Shown one piece after another: positions 43,383-54,303 of a stretch of 64,000 bases of DNA. The position numbers and the translations under genes were made by a program. A model generated the notes under the pieces. It searched no databases, was not told where the DNA came from, and saw only the letters and a list, made by a program, of their open reading frames with translations. Source of the stretch: Amanita rubescens (Eukaryota; Basidiomycota; Agaricomycetes; Agaricales; Amanitaceae); assembly GCA_015039365.1 (NCBI GenBank), contig WION01000012.1, positions 1 to 64,000 of the forward strand, given 5' to 3'. How positions within the stretch are numbered: position 1 is the first letter of the stretch; every line of letters begins with the position of its first letter.

Positions 43383-44110
43383 AGGACCCACTCTGGGCCA
43401 TCTCCGTATCCTCTAGCTCGTGTTAGCAGAGTTTTGCATCGAAAAAGGATTCAGCGCCAGTTGACCATAACATGGGCAACGGCTCATTCTCATCGCGGCG
43501 CCAAGCGCAATGCCAAATCGTTAAATGGCAGTACAGGATCGGCCAAAGGATGATTTCTTATCCTGATCAAGCCCACACGTCCAAGAACCCCGCTTTCTGA
43601 GCGAATACAAAGCCGCGACGAAAATAGAACGCACTCAGACAGAGCCCTCCTCCGTCCAAGTTTTTGAAGGGAGCCTGCATCTCCGTTTCCTCAGTTCAGC
43701 CTCTACTACAGCCATCGTCAGAAAACTCTTATGGGAAGGAAGTTCGCACCTGGGTTGTTTGTCGGCTTCCGGGGGTGCAGGACGCGGAGTCGACCTCAAC
43801 TCTTCGGGGACCGGCTCTTCTCGTATCAATGTGAGTATCACTTCCAACTTGCCTATTCCCTTCTGACGTATCCGTTACAGGTATGAACGATGTCCTGCCA
43901 AACTGTTTACGAAACAAGGTCTACTCAACATGCTAGAGGTTCGCATCTCGCTCAGCAATTTCTCTCGCCTTTTACTTATATATGCGTCATATAATAGAAA
44001 CGCCTAGTGCTCCTCAACAATTACCCCGCGCTTCCCGCCCATTGGAACTTCCTCCTAACAATAACAAATGAAGCTCCTCCAACATAGACAGGCGCAACGA
44101 GGGCCACAGA
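43383..44110 (-). repeat. repeat unit R2, copy D (inverted relative to A and B)
   Basis: Reverse complement of 13860-14614 and 10480-11220. It starts TAGGACCCACTCTGGGCCAT and ends with the GCGCAACGAGGGCCACAGAT junction that continues into the kinesin fragment exactly as copy B does. The one-visible-residue difference in the 70-codon frame shared with copy B points to a fairly recent duplication or gene conversion across 29 kb. Confidence 0.8.
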
Positions 44111-44370
44111 TCTAACCAGTCCCTCTCCACGTCACTGTCTCAAGCCAAAACTCGCTTGCGTCTCGTTCTTCTCGTTCTTCTCGCTCTTATTCCGTATCCA
44201 CCCTCGTCAACGTCGGAAACGGTGATCCGCTCAGCTCCACGACCACTACATTGGCGAAACAGGCGAGCAGTGCGAGGTCATTGATCTGGCGGGTAGCGAG
44301 AGGTTGAATGTCAGCTTTGCGCCGGGTGTTATTGAGGATAAGGAATGGGTGAAGGAGACGAGTGCTGCTA
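44110..44370 (+). pseudogene. kinesin motor-domain fragment
   Basis: Reads SSRSYSVSTLVNVGNGD (switch-I region), then in another frame VIDLAGSERLNVSFAPGVI and DKEWVKETSAATLGECGE (switch II and following helix). It is the inverted twin of 13600-13850. Compared with the fuller kinesin remnant at 47050-48060, the segment between switch II and LGECGE (NKSLSALGAVIAA) is deleted here. Confidence 0.7.
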
Positions 44371-45047
44371 CACTTGGGGAGTGCGGAGAAACACTTTGAT
44401 ACCTGGACTCTCCCGCCGTCGTCTCCTTGGTCACTTTAGCCGTCAAGCCCACCAAACGTTTACGCAGGACCTGACCGTGTTCCTACCAGGCGCACTACGA
44501 TTTCCCCCGGACACCGTTGTTGCACTAACCGTCGTGTCTTATAAAAAATGTATTGCAGAAACTGAAAACCCCTAACCTCCAAGTCCATCCCGAGGCGTTC
44601 ATTCAACTTGTACCACCTATGTACGCTCGTCGCGCAAATTGATATTCTGATCAATTCGGTTAGAAACGACAGATCGGCGTGGAAAGGCAGGGAACAATGG
44701 TGCATTATATCATTTGACTCATAGCTAACGTGAGCGAGCTGCGTCGACCTCAGAATCTCTCACTCAAGCTTATAAATCCAGCACCGTATGGGTTAAATAT
44801 CTCGCATGCCGGCGGTGGGATCTTCAGATGAAGAGACACACCTTGCAGATGACGGCGCTTTACCAGAACCTGGGCCGTACACAGTCAGAAGGAGAGGCAA
44901 AGGACGACGCCACGAATGAATGGAGACTGAGGGCGTTAGTAAGACGTTGGAGAGAGAGTTGATGGACGCAAAGGGGTGGCTCATCCAAGTTGCGGTCTTT
45001 TCCAGAGAACAGGGATGCAAGCTCGTGAACACATAGAAAGGGTCGGA
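44371..45047. other. no recognised gene
   Basis: Short frames without motifs on both strands. It lies between the kinesin fragment and ATG18 copy 3 and is not obviously repeated elsewhere in the window. Confidence 0.35.
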
Positions 45048-45818
45048 CGGCATGCGCATGCCGGTTCTTCATTGTTTCAACCCAATGTTGATGCCATTGG
45101 CGGTTAGCTCGGCACACGATACGCTGCACATATTCAAGCTGGGAGGGAATAAAGGGATTTCAACCAATGGGCCATCCTCGTCGTTGTCGGATTCTGGTGC
45201 GACGGGTCCACCAGATTCAGTGAATAGTCGGGAAGAGTACGAGGTGGGTACGAGGCGATGTTGAAAAAGGAAAAGAAGAAGACAAGGGTGTCGTAAGTGG
45301 CAGTGAACACGCATAACAAAATCTGGTAATTGACGAGTTGTATAGATCAATTTTGAGGAGAAAGTCGCTGAAAATGACCAAGACCCTCTGGCATTCAGTA
45401 GGAGAGTATCTACCGCCTACGTGGGAGCCTGTGCGGTATTTTGCATATTTGAGGTTACCAACCAGACACGAAGCATCATCGTACTAAGCCCGTGCGTTTG
45501 CTCGATCTTTCACAAATTTTCTCCAACTCACGGCTCTTTAGAACCATGCCTCAAGTGATGGTCATCTCATATGAAGGATACTTTTACCTATACAACATTG
45601 ACCTCGACAATGGCTGTGAATGCACCTTTGTCAAACAGTACAAATGGGTGTCTTACTCAGACTATCATCGGCCCAGTCTAACCCTCCCTCCAGTCTTCTC
45701 GATTCCGCTAACGATAGTAATGGTACGTCCTGGACAAAGTGATTACTTAGGTTTAGATTGTATTAGCAGTGTATCATATATTTTATATAGTTTCCTAAAT
45801 AAGTAACTCTCCCTTTAC
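45048..45818 (+). pseudogene. ATG18 (PROPPIN) C-terminal fragment, copy 3
   Basis: Most complete of the three copies. AVSSAHDTLHIFKLGGNKG (45100-45155) is a WD-repeat strand typical of Atg18 blade 5-6. It is followed by a linker with SGATGPPDSVNSREEYEVG, a degraded YLPP block, an intron-like gap (45480-45540), and MPQVMVISYEGYFYLYNIDL (45546-45607) with DNGCECTFVKQYKWVSYSD. Stops in the linker and a lost LPTSG strand show it is dead. The phosphoinositide-binding FRRG motif, which should precede AVSSAHDT, is absent. EXO70-like coding sequence starts only about 8 bp after the shared 3' flank. Confidence 0.75.
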
Positions 45819-45825
45819 CGTCATC

Positions 45826-46840
45826 ATGGATGACGAAAGCGCTGAAGTTGGTGAGCAGCCATGTCCATCTTCTGAAAGTACCACCCGCGGCTCGAGCAGA
45901 ACCTCAACAAATCTCACCAAATCTCACAACGCACGATATGTACGACGCCGACATATTTTTCCTTGTTTCCACCCGACGCTGAACGGATCAGCCTGCCGTC
46001 CTCGACAGCTTCAATAACAGATTGGCGAAACTTGAAAAATTTATTTTGCCATTATATACTTCGGCTCAGGTGCTCACCCGTCGAACTCAGAGTACGTGGC
46101 GTGGCCCTGCCCCTCTATTGGAACAACCGTTGACCCTTCCTTAGACTTTTGACGAAATGCTGTTAAAGATTGATGAAGTTGCAGGCCAAAACAAAGAAAG
46201 ATCTAGATGCGGAAGAAGCGTTAATCCTACACGGGTGAGTGTTCCCCACCCCCTCATCCTGTTGTCTCACCAGCCCTCCAGGCCAGCTCGACAACTATAA
46301 ATCCGCCATCGAACGCCTTAACGCCCTGATAACCTTCAAACCCCTCTCATCAGGCCGCCACGATGCCCCTCAGGTCCGGCTCGTCGAAACGGGCGCCAAA
46401 AAGCTAACCCCACTCTACAACAAACTCGTCGCGGAAGGCTCCTCTGGTTCCCCTAGGGGGATCATCCATCGAATTCACCATCCTACCCTTCCCCGCCGAC
46501 CTCCTCGCCTCTACGTCCTCTCGTATCGTTTTTGAGGACGCTGCCTTTACCGGCGACTCACCCAACTCACCCTGCCGCGCAAGGGATCCGCTCCGTCCTC
46601 GATGCCCCAAAATGGTACGCAGACATGCACCGCAGACGAGGCCTCCAGCGTCACACCGCTGTATAGCGTCGCGACACCCTCTTCTTGACCACTTCCATAA
46701 GTGTGACAACCGCCACGCCTTCAGTTACACGCAAGCTGCCCTCAAACACGTCAATCGTCGCTCTCGATATATATACTCACCAATAAGAATCTTTTCGATA
46801 CTCGTCCTCCTCGGCCCGTATCTCATCCGCCGTCCGCCCC
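45826..46840 (+). pseudogene. exocyst subunit EXO70 remnant
   Basis: Exo70 tethers secretory vesicles at the plasma membrane. After an N-terminal MDDESAEVG (45826) the recognisable pieces, in changing frames, are NRLAKLEKFILPLYTSAQVL (46010-46075), LLKIDEVAGQNKE (46160), EEALILHG, QLDNYKSAIERLNALITFKP (46285-46345), RLVETGAKKLTPLYNKLVAE (46378-46440), GSSGSPRG, FPADLLAS, SFLRTLPLPATHPTHPAAQG (46525-46590) and SVLDAPKWYADM. That is the N-terminal coiled-coil domain and the first part of the Exo70 helical rod. At least four frame changes and the absence of the C-terminal two thirds make this a pseudogene fragment. Confidence 0.75.
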
Positions 46841-47049
46841 TTGTACGTCTCCAAACCTTCAAACTGGATCGCCATCTTGGGAACGATGCCCGACAGCGCC
46901 GCTCTCAACCCTTTATACGGCGCGAGAGGTGTTTCCCGTTAGACAATATACATCGTTGCGATGAACCCCCTAGCTCTCATCCCGGGTGCTCGTTCAGACC
47001 TAGAAAGCTGCATGCGGACTTTGATGATATCCAGAGGCTGACATGCCAG

Positions 47050-48060
47050 CTACAAATATAGAACGGAAAGAAGTGTACAGCTTTGGCTTCGACCGGGTAG
47101 GTCCTTCTATGTTATCAAATTTCATCCCATTTTAACGTCTCTTTGCAGGTATTAACCGGAATCGACAAGCGGAAGTCTTTGAAGAGATTTTTCAGCACGC
47201 TCAAAGTTGTATCGATGATTATAACGCATTTGTCCTTGCATATGGCCAGACTGGATTTAGAAAATCCTCCACGATGGAAGGTGGCACGGTAAGCGAAGCG
47301 CCGGTTTTACTCGGAGCGATGCTTATTGGGGTTATTCATAGATCGAAACAGCAGTTGGTATGATACCAAGGGCAGTAGAGCAGGTCTTCCGCATCACCGA
47401 GTTTATGAAAACTGGAAAAGGTTGGCAGTACAAGATGGAAGGGCAATTCCTCGACATTGTACGTATGCATTCCAAAAATTTCGCGACATCCTTCGACTCA
47501 TCCAACCTATCAGTATAACAAAACCATACATGACCTTTTGGCCCCGCAAACTCGACAATAGAGAAGAAACACGAGATCAAGCATGATCCAAAGACGACCC
47601 GTCAAAGATTTAACCATCGTCCCTCTCACATCACCATCTCAAGTTGAAACTCTGTTGTCTCTCGCCCAATCACGACGAAGTGTAGCAATTACACCCGTCA
47701 ACGAGCGTTCTTCTCGCTCCCATTCCGTATTCACCCTTCGTATAACTTGTATCGACGTTGGCATCGGAAACGTCAGGAACGGCGATCTGTTCAGCTCTAC
47801 GAGCTCCTACATCGGCTGAACAGGCGAGCGGTGCGAGGGGTCGCTGAATCTCGTTGATCTGGCAGGTAGCGAGAGGCTGAACGTCAGTTTTGCGCCGGGC
47901 GTCGTTGCGGATAAGGAAAGGGTGAGGGAGACGCAGAATTGAATATCAACAAGAGTTTGAGTGCGTTAGGAGCCGTTATCGCTGCGCTTGGGGAGTGCGG
48001 AGAGGCGGGCGCAGCTGGGGCTAACAAGCATATACCGTATCGGAATTCCAAGGTATGCAA
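47050..48060 (+). pseudogene. kinesin-14 (KAR3/KLP2-like) motor domain remnant
   Basis: Motor domain of a minus-end-directed C-terminal kinesin. Exons: KEVYSFGFDRV (47070); intron; RQAEVFEEIFQHAQSCIDDY with NAFVLAYGQTGFRKSSTMEG (47165-47290); intron; ETAVGMIPRAVEQVFRITEF and GKGWQYKMEGQFLDI (47340-47460); a gap; SRRSVAITPVNERSSRSHSV into FTLRI (47670-47750); LVDLAGSERLNVSFAPGVVA (47850-47910); NINKSLSALGAVIAALGECG with KHIPYRNSK (47940-48052). The P-loop, normally GQTGSGKS, reads GQTGFRKS, so ATP binding is lost. Stops and frameshifts lie between 47460 and 47670 and near 47818. The end matches the window's other two kinesin fragments. Confidence 0.85.
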
Positions 48061-48224
48061 CCAGGTATCAATGGTCTGAGAGTTGTGCTGACTGTGGATT
48101 GCAGCACCGTAAATTATGCTCTATTTATACAGTAGTTATACAGTAACTATATACGGTTATTGCAGCAGTTCCGGCCGCGTTGAGTCATGCTTCAGGCGCT
48201 TTGCTGGCTTCTAGACGACAGCTA

Positions 48225-49200
48225 GAAGCCCACTCCGGATCCATACGAGACGTCCCATACCTTTATGGACTTGTCAAGAGAACATGTGACAATCTCGTTG
48301 CGGAGGTTGTATGGCCAGTCCATACCATAAATTTGGAGTTGTGAGCGCGAATGCGATTTAGTGGGAGAGATCCTTTCTGGGAACGTATGATGAGAAAGGA
48401 TCGCATAAAACGGGTTCAAACATACGGTCCCAGATGTAAATTTCATTAGCATGCGAGGATTGTAAGATGTTGCCATCTTGTCTGTTCCACTTGACTTGCG
48501 TGCATTGTTGAATTCACGAAATGGTTTGCTTACATTTAAACGCAGACAAACCTGGGGATACGTGCGTCAGCAAGTATGCGAATATTTTGAAATAAAACGC
48601 ACCAAAGATAGGCTTCCTAGGATTACGTAGATCCTAAGCCCATACCCATGAGTCGATGCCGGTACTGGCGACCATATCACATTCCATTGTACGCCAATTG
48701 ATATCAGTAATGGCACGATAATGAGCCTGTAAAACGTGCCCTATGTTGGTTTTGCCGCGGAGTACCAAGTTCCAAATCAACCTGAGCTTGTTCGTATAAA
48801 CCGCCCAGAGTTACGGAACAAACAATTTTTCAGCAGAAGTGGATATGATGTACTCTGCACGAGTAGGGTGCGGGTTCCACTTCACGTCTGCAACGTCCCA
48901 CGTTCCGCTTTGAGGAAGAAAGCAAGGTCTTAGGTACTTCCAGAGGCGTTTCAAGATCAATGATGTACATCCCTCAGCGGCTGCGTATACAGGCTCTAAT
49001 CAGAATGCGTTTCAAATTGTTAGACGAAAGGATACACACGCTGTCAAAACGACATCATCTCGAGACCCTGGGCTAATACTCATCTAAAAAGTGGTTCCGT
49101 TACTAGGGCATCGCGGAAGAGGGAGCTAACGACACGAACATTCGCTAGAACCAGGTCTTTCATATCAATTTGCAAGCTCCGTATTTCAAATTGCTCCCGA
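48225..49200 (-). pseudogene. WDR59/Mtc5-like WD-repeat protein remnant (SEA/GATOR2 complex)
   Basis: WDR59 is a beta-propeller subunit of the SEA/GATOR2 complex that regulates TORC1. Read downward: LQIDMKDLVLANV (49170), an intron, MSISPGSRDDVVLTA (49080), an intron, YIIDLETPLEVPK (48965), WNPHPTRAEYIISTSAEKLF (48840-48900), HYRAITDINWRTMECDMVAS with TGIDSWVWA then a stop and DLRNPRKPIFG (48615-48725), VKWNRQDGNILQSSHANEIY with IWDR (48420-48500), and IYGMDWPYNLRNEIVTCSLD with KSIKVWDVS (48240-48335). The order matches the N-terminal propeller. The TAG where WAW-DLR is expected, and frame breaks near 48800, indicate a pseudogene ending at about the fifth blade. Confidence 0.75.
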
Positions 49201-49746
49201 TATCGAGCTGCCAGGAGCAATGTCCACGTCGGGGTCAGAGGAAGTTGTCTTCTCCCCCGCTTTCGTCCGCATCAACAGCGTCTTCTGAGCCACGCTCTCG
49301 CACGTGGTGGTAGAAACTGCGTTCATGGCTGAAAGAATACGAGTGGAGATGTGAGGACTGTAATGCCGGTATTCAGCGGTGGAGGTTGTCGAGGCTCGGC
49401 GGAAGAGTCGGTCAGTGAGGAATCGCATGATGACTGTCTTTCCCTGTAAGGTGCTTAGCTCATCGAAATGGATGGCAGAGAGAGACCGCCTCAGGCTCGA
49501 CATGAGCGCTTGAGCGTTGAACGAATACCTCATACGACCTTTAGAGTTTGTTTGGTCAAAGTAAATAAGACCATGTGCAATACATAATCACCTTATTCTC
49601 ATTGTGGTACCTTTTGCTTGCCTAACGTCAACCAGAGGGTATGTCGTTCGTTTCCATCATCTCCACACCTGGTTGTAATTAGTGTTAATCGATGATATAT
49701 AGTTATTATCGTTCATTCCTATAGTCATTTCTTTGATAAATAGCCA
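49201..49746. other. no recognised gene
   Basis: A 115-codon minus-strand frame at 49186-49533 (MRYSFNAQALMSSLRRSLSA at its start) overlaps the 5' end of the WDR59 remnant and could be a further upstream exon or chance. The rest is AT-rich flank of the OrsD-type gene, with TATATAG near 49698. Confidence 0.3.
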
Positions 49747-52700
49747 TGACGGTTCGTATGGATCTTTTCAAAACTTGAGCTCCTGACAGTGATACACACC
49801 AGTCCTACACTCATAAGAGAGTCCGATCTGATGTCCTATCTGAATCAGAGGCATCTTCTGAAAATGTAGTCTCATCAGATGAGAAAAGTAAGTTATATTG
49901 TTCTAAATGGCAGAGCTTCATCCAATTAAATCCACAGCTTCTTCAAGTTATGCTCAAAGCTCGAGCGGAGAAAGCCCCGCCGATATGGAGGGTTTGGAAG
50001 AAAATGTCGATATCGAACCAGCTATATGCCATCCCAACACTTCTCAAACAAGATATCACACTCGTTCTCGAACACGTAAAAGCTTACAGCCAACAGGCGC
50101 TACCTTTGGAAGATCAGATCATCGAGCAGTCTCTGATAAGTATGATGGAGGGGACGAAGGTTATGGGGTAGATGAAGAGGCTTCATTTGAAAAGGACACC
50201 GATGATGATGATGACTACGCACGTCCAACCAACCCTCGCCCGCGCAAAATCCGCACCATTGTGGCAGCTTCATCCCTTTCTATGGCTAATGAAATATCTG
50301 GGAACCAGTCGACGGCAGAGGGGTTTACATTCCTCGCTCAAGAGGCTTACTCTTGCTCATGTCTGTTGAAAAGCGCCCCCTCCCCGAACAATGATTTCGC
50401 CTCGATTTGCAAGGTGCTAGTTTTTTTTGAACTAGTCTTCTTCAAGGAATGGCGTGTCATATTTTGCCCAGCACACAATTGCTTCATTCCGATGGGGACA
50501 TTCGCCAAACATTTACGAGATGTACACGATGACTGGACCTCAGGTCAGAAATCAAAGGAGAGTCTAGCAATGGCGTCTCACGTAGCGGACAGCCTTGGAC
50601 TCAGCCCCACACAAACTAAATCCGATCTTTTACCCCATCTCCCAAAGGAGCTCGATTCTCCCCTTGTTCTCTTCGGGGTATTCGAGTCCTATCAATGCCC
50701 GAAATGCCTTTCTTGGGAAGCAAAGAATTCCGGCAATGGAAATGCAGATCGTTACATTCGCTGGAAGCATCTAGCTAAGACCTGCACGGCTCGTCCAGAC
50801 GGAGGATTCGAAGAAATTGAAACAATTGTGATTGGCAAACCTCGTTGGACGTATCGAGTGCGTTTGTACCCCAAGGGATCCTACTCTTTCATACTACGAA
50901 ACTGGACTCAGCGAGAAACCGACTCAGAATTCGATCTGCCCCTCCCTAAACGTTCTATCTCAGAAAGCTCGCAAAGTTCTTCCCCCAACATGATTGAGCA
51001 ACGTCAATCATGGCCTCTGCGAGTAGGTTGGGTCAGTTATGAGAAAGAAATCGCAGCTGCTTCTTGTTTTACATTTCTCCGGAAATTGATTGCCTCTCCC
51101 AAACATTGTCCAACAGACTTCCTGGAGAAGGGCTTGACATACGTGCGATCTTATTTACGAAAGTATTTGAGGTTCGCTGTGTTTCTCCTGAAAGATAGTC
51201 ACGAGGGTATTGGAAAAATGCTAGTTTCTGAGTATGTGCTGTGATCAATTCCTTGAAATATTGATGCCAATCCCCCAAGATTATCCCGCTACTGCTTCAA
51301 TCCAATAGGAGAAGACAAAATTAATGAATACTCAAAGTTTCTCTTCATGACAATAGCCATGGTTCTTCGCTGCATTCATGCAGAATTATCAAAGGATGCA
51401 TCCGAAGAATTTGGTGCTTTCAAATTGCGTGGCACCCTCAAACAGTTTCGAGCCGCCTTGACCCTGTATCAGCTTTTTTGGGAACGAAAAGGAGAAAGCC
51501 TGGGTGATGAGGTTGATTGGGCCATTCATGTTTTACTGGAGACTATCTTTTGTGCTGATGCTCTTGGCAACCGGCCAATTGATTGCCCTACAGACCAAGC
51601 CATATTTCTCTGGTCTTATGTATCCACTGGACGATTCAGAGCACCCTCGGCTGTGGTTGCACTTCTCGCTGGAGCCAAATACTCATTTCGCTGCATAGCC
51701 TTGCACATGGCGAGAATTCAAGTCCGCAATTCAATGTCGTCTGGTGAGCACGGACCCTTTTTTGATTCTGCTTCCTGCGAATTGGATGAGGGGGAGGAGG
51801 ATAAAACGGATGAGGCAACTGAAATTGGGGAGAATGATAGTATAGTTGGTGATTCTGGACACGCCTTGGACAACATGAGCAAGGATGCATTTCTGGCAAT
51901 GCTAGACAATTTTCAGCCAAATAAAGGTATGTCTAGTGTAATATTTGGTTCATATATCACAGATCTTTCCATCTCAGAAATGTTTGACATTTTGCTTCGG
52001 GAATCTGCACCAGCCAAGGATGAGCTTCCTTCAGATTCTGCAGGTCACAAAGGGCTGACACTGGCAGAGTAAGTGGTGGTTCATGATTGTTCTGATTTTT
52101 AGTTAAATATAAACAAGGGCCCTGGGAAAATACCGCCCTTGGCTGAAATGGTCGACCAATCTTCAACTTTTTAACACTCCTTTTGCACGAATTCAGAGTA
52201 TTTCATATATCATTACACCATCTTCCTTTTCACAAGATACTGCAACACAATTTGATTTCAAAGAAGATGGACAAGTGGTGGCCTATACCCGTGATGGTTT
52301 TTCTTGGAAAAGTATCAACTTCTATAAGTGGTCCTCATTCACTCTCTCAATTATGAATGAACTACAAGAGGAGGTATCTCGCCAGCTTCCTGAAGGCTTG
52401 ATGCTTCCAGACATTATTTCACATCAACTACTCCAAGACGACCTGTCTGCTCGACCGTTTCACCTACAAGAAGCAAATGCTAGCTGGGCATGCAAAAGTC
52501 GACAAATCTTCCAGGAGAAGATGTTATCTATGGAAGAGACACGTCATGGACTTTTCACTGCTGGTGGAAAAGCTGTTAGGCATCAGCTCAATCATTATCT
52601 CAAGCGAGACCAGAAAATACGAGCTCTATTGGTGACTCTTATGGCCAGCACAACTGCTGTCTGCATGCGAGCTTTTCAGTTCCAGTCTCTCATGGTCAAT

Positions 52701-53988
52701 CTCAAAGAGAATCCTCAGCTCGAGCGTAATATTTGGCTTGTTTCCGGTCGTTTTGTCATTGGGAAACCCAAGGCAAAGCAGCGACATATTGACTTTGCCC
52801 AAACACTTTTTTGGCTTCCTCCACAGGTAACCGACCATTTGGCTGCCCTCCTTTCAATCATTCAGCCATTCATCTGTGAACTTCTGGATGGGCTGCAAGA
52901 AGAGGGCCATTTATACAACAGTCATTTGTTGCCATTTATACCTCCTGATTTAGAATTTGACTCTGATGAGTCTGCAGTGGAAAATTGGGATGGTTCAAGA
53001 GTAAACAATGTAGTGAAGGAAAAAACACAGAAGAAGCTTAAGATATCTCTGGACATCCCTTTGATTCGCCAGCTAGCTGAAGGTGTGCTGAGGCACAAGA
53101 TTCCTCTCTTATTCGAATTCTTTCATAGTCCAGACAATGTTCACCTAGAAAAGGACAAGTACCATTTCCTTGGCACGCTCAAGTTATACACTGAACGTCT
53201 TCATCTTCAACGCCTTTCAAATCTTACTGGAATTGCTTTGGACCAAGTGGCAGCTTGCCTCATGGTCTGTGATATCTGGCAAGCCCTTCACCGACTGGTA
53301 GCACACCAGGATTGCTGGAAGCATATTGTCAGAGATTCTTGTATTTTTCCAGCTCTGGATTATAGGGACTTGGCATATTCTGAAGCGCAATTCCTCAAAA
53401 AGCTCAGCTACTACTCATTAGATAGTAGCAGAACTCTATCACAGGGACTTGCACTCCTAGCGCAACCTGGGTTTTCTGAGTGTGAAGTATGTCTTGTGAA
53501 CTCCTTAATGTTGGCATGGAATCTGATAAAAAATGGTTATCAGAATTCTGGCCCTTGCTCTCAGGCATTTCTTTGTGCCAAAGCATTTTTACAGGTTATT
53601 CGTCTCCTGTTATTTGGACCAGGCCCACCTCGATATGCACAAACTCCTCCTCTTGGTGGACTTCTCTTGAAAGACTTTGCAACTGCTGGAGCCATGGTAC
53701 TAGAGTTAAATAATACATTGTGTCTTGCTCATGACTCCTCTTTTGTGTCTTCTTCTTCAGCTTCTGTACAGTCAGAATCTTCCGGACACTATCCTTAAGG
53801 CACCACAAGATGACAAAGATTATGATGCCCTCATCAATCAGCTAGAGATGGAATGGAAAAAATATGATAATTCAAAAGAAGGGATTCAGGTCAGCACAGT
53901 TATTTTCAGGACCAGCTTTCATGCAGACACAAAATCAAAAACTGCTCAAGGCAAAGCACTTTCTGCTCTCAGAAAGGTTAAGATATAG
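49747..53988 (+). CDS. OrsD (DUF3505)-domain protein, long multi-exon gene
   Basis: Main exons are about 49907-51231, 51280-52068, 52118-53696 and 53761-53988 (introns 48, 49 and 64 bp, GT-AG, frame-consistent), about 1,300 residues in total. A short first exon with ATG at 49747 and another ending SSENVVSSDEK (about 49880) are likely. The N-terminal third is acidic and Ser-rich. Then come two Cys/His clusters: FCPAHNCFIPMGTFAKHLRD with VH (C2H2-like) and YQCPKCLSWEA with WKHLAKTC. This pairing defines the OrsD family. Next is a helical region with FLFMTIAMVLRCIHAEL, and a recombinase-like region with VRHQLNHYLKRDQKIRALLV then ASTTAVCMRAFQFQSLMVN and SGRFVIGKPKAKQRHIDFAQ. In basidiomycetes this architecture accompanies telomere-linked RecQ-type helicase genes. 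No helicase follows here. The function is unknown; DNA binding is inferred from the fingers. Confidence 0.65.
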
Positions 53989-54303
53989 TTCCATAGCACT
54001 TTATGTAAATCAATTGTCAGAATGTACACTTGTCAAAAACCCTAAATCAGTGACAAAACAGGCAATATTACCATCTTGATCAGTTGGGCAAGTTTCAACA
54101 GCATGAACAAAGTCTTCCCTAATCACCCTGGTTGCCACTGGCACTTCAAGTTAAAGGGCTAGAGAATGGCGTGATAGAGGTTGCAGTGCAAGACACAAGC
54201 CAGATCTGAGGCCAAATTTCTTTCATTTTATTTTAGTTAATAATAAATAAATTGGGATGCCATTTAGTTTTTGTTCTTTCAACTATCTATAATCTGCATA
54301 CAT
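53989..54303. other. AT-rich intergenic region
   Basis: The 3' flank of the OrsD-type gene faces the 3' end of the Helitron-encoded USP-like frame. TTTTATTTTAGTTAATAATA near 54225 offers polyadenylation-type sequence for both. No coding signal. Confidence 0.4.
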
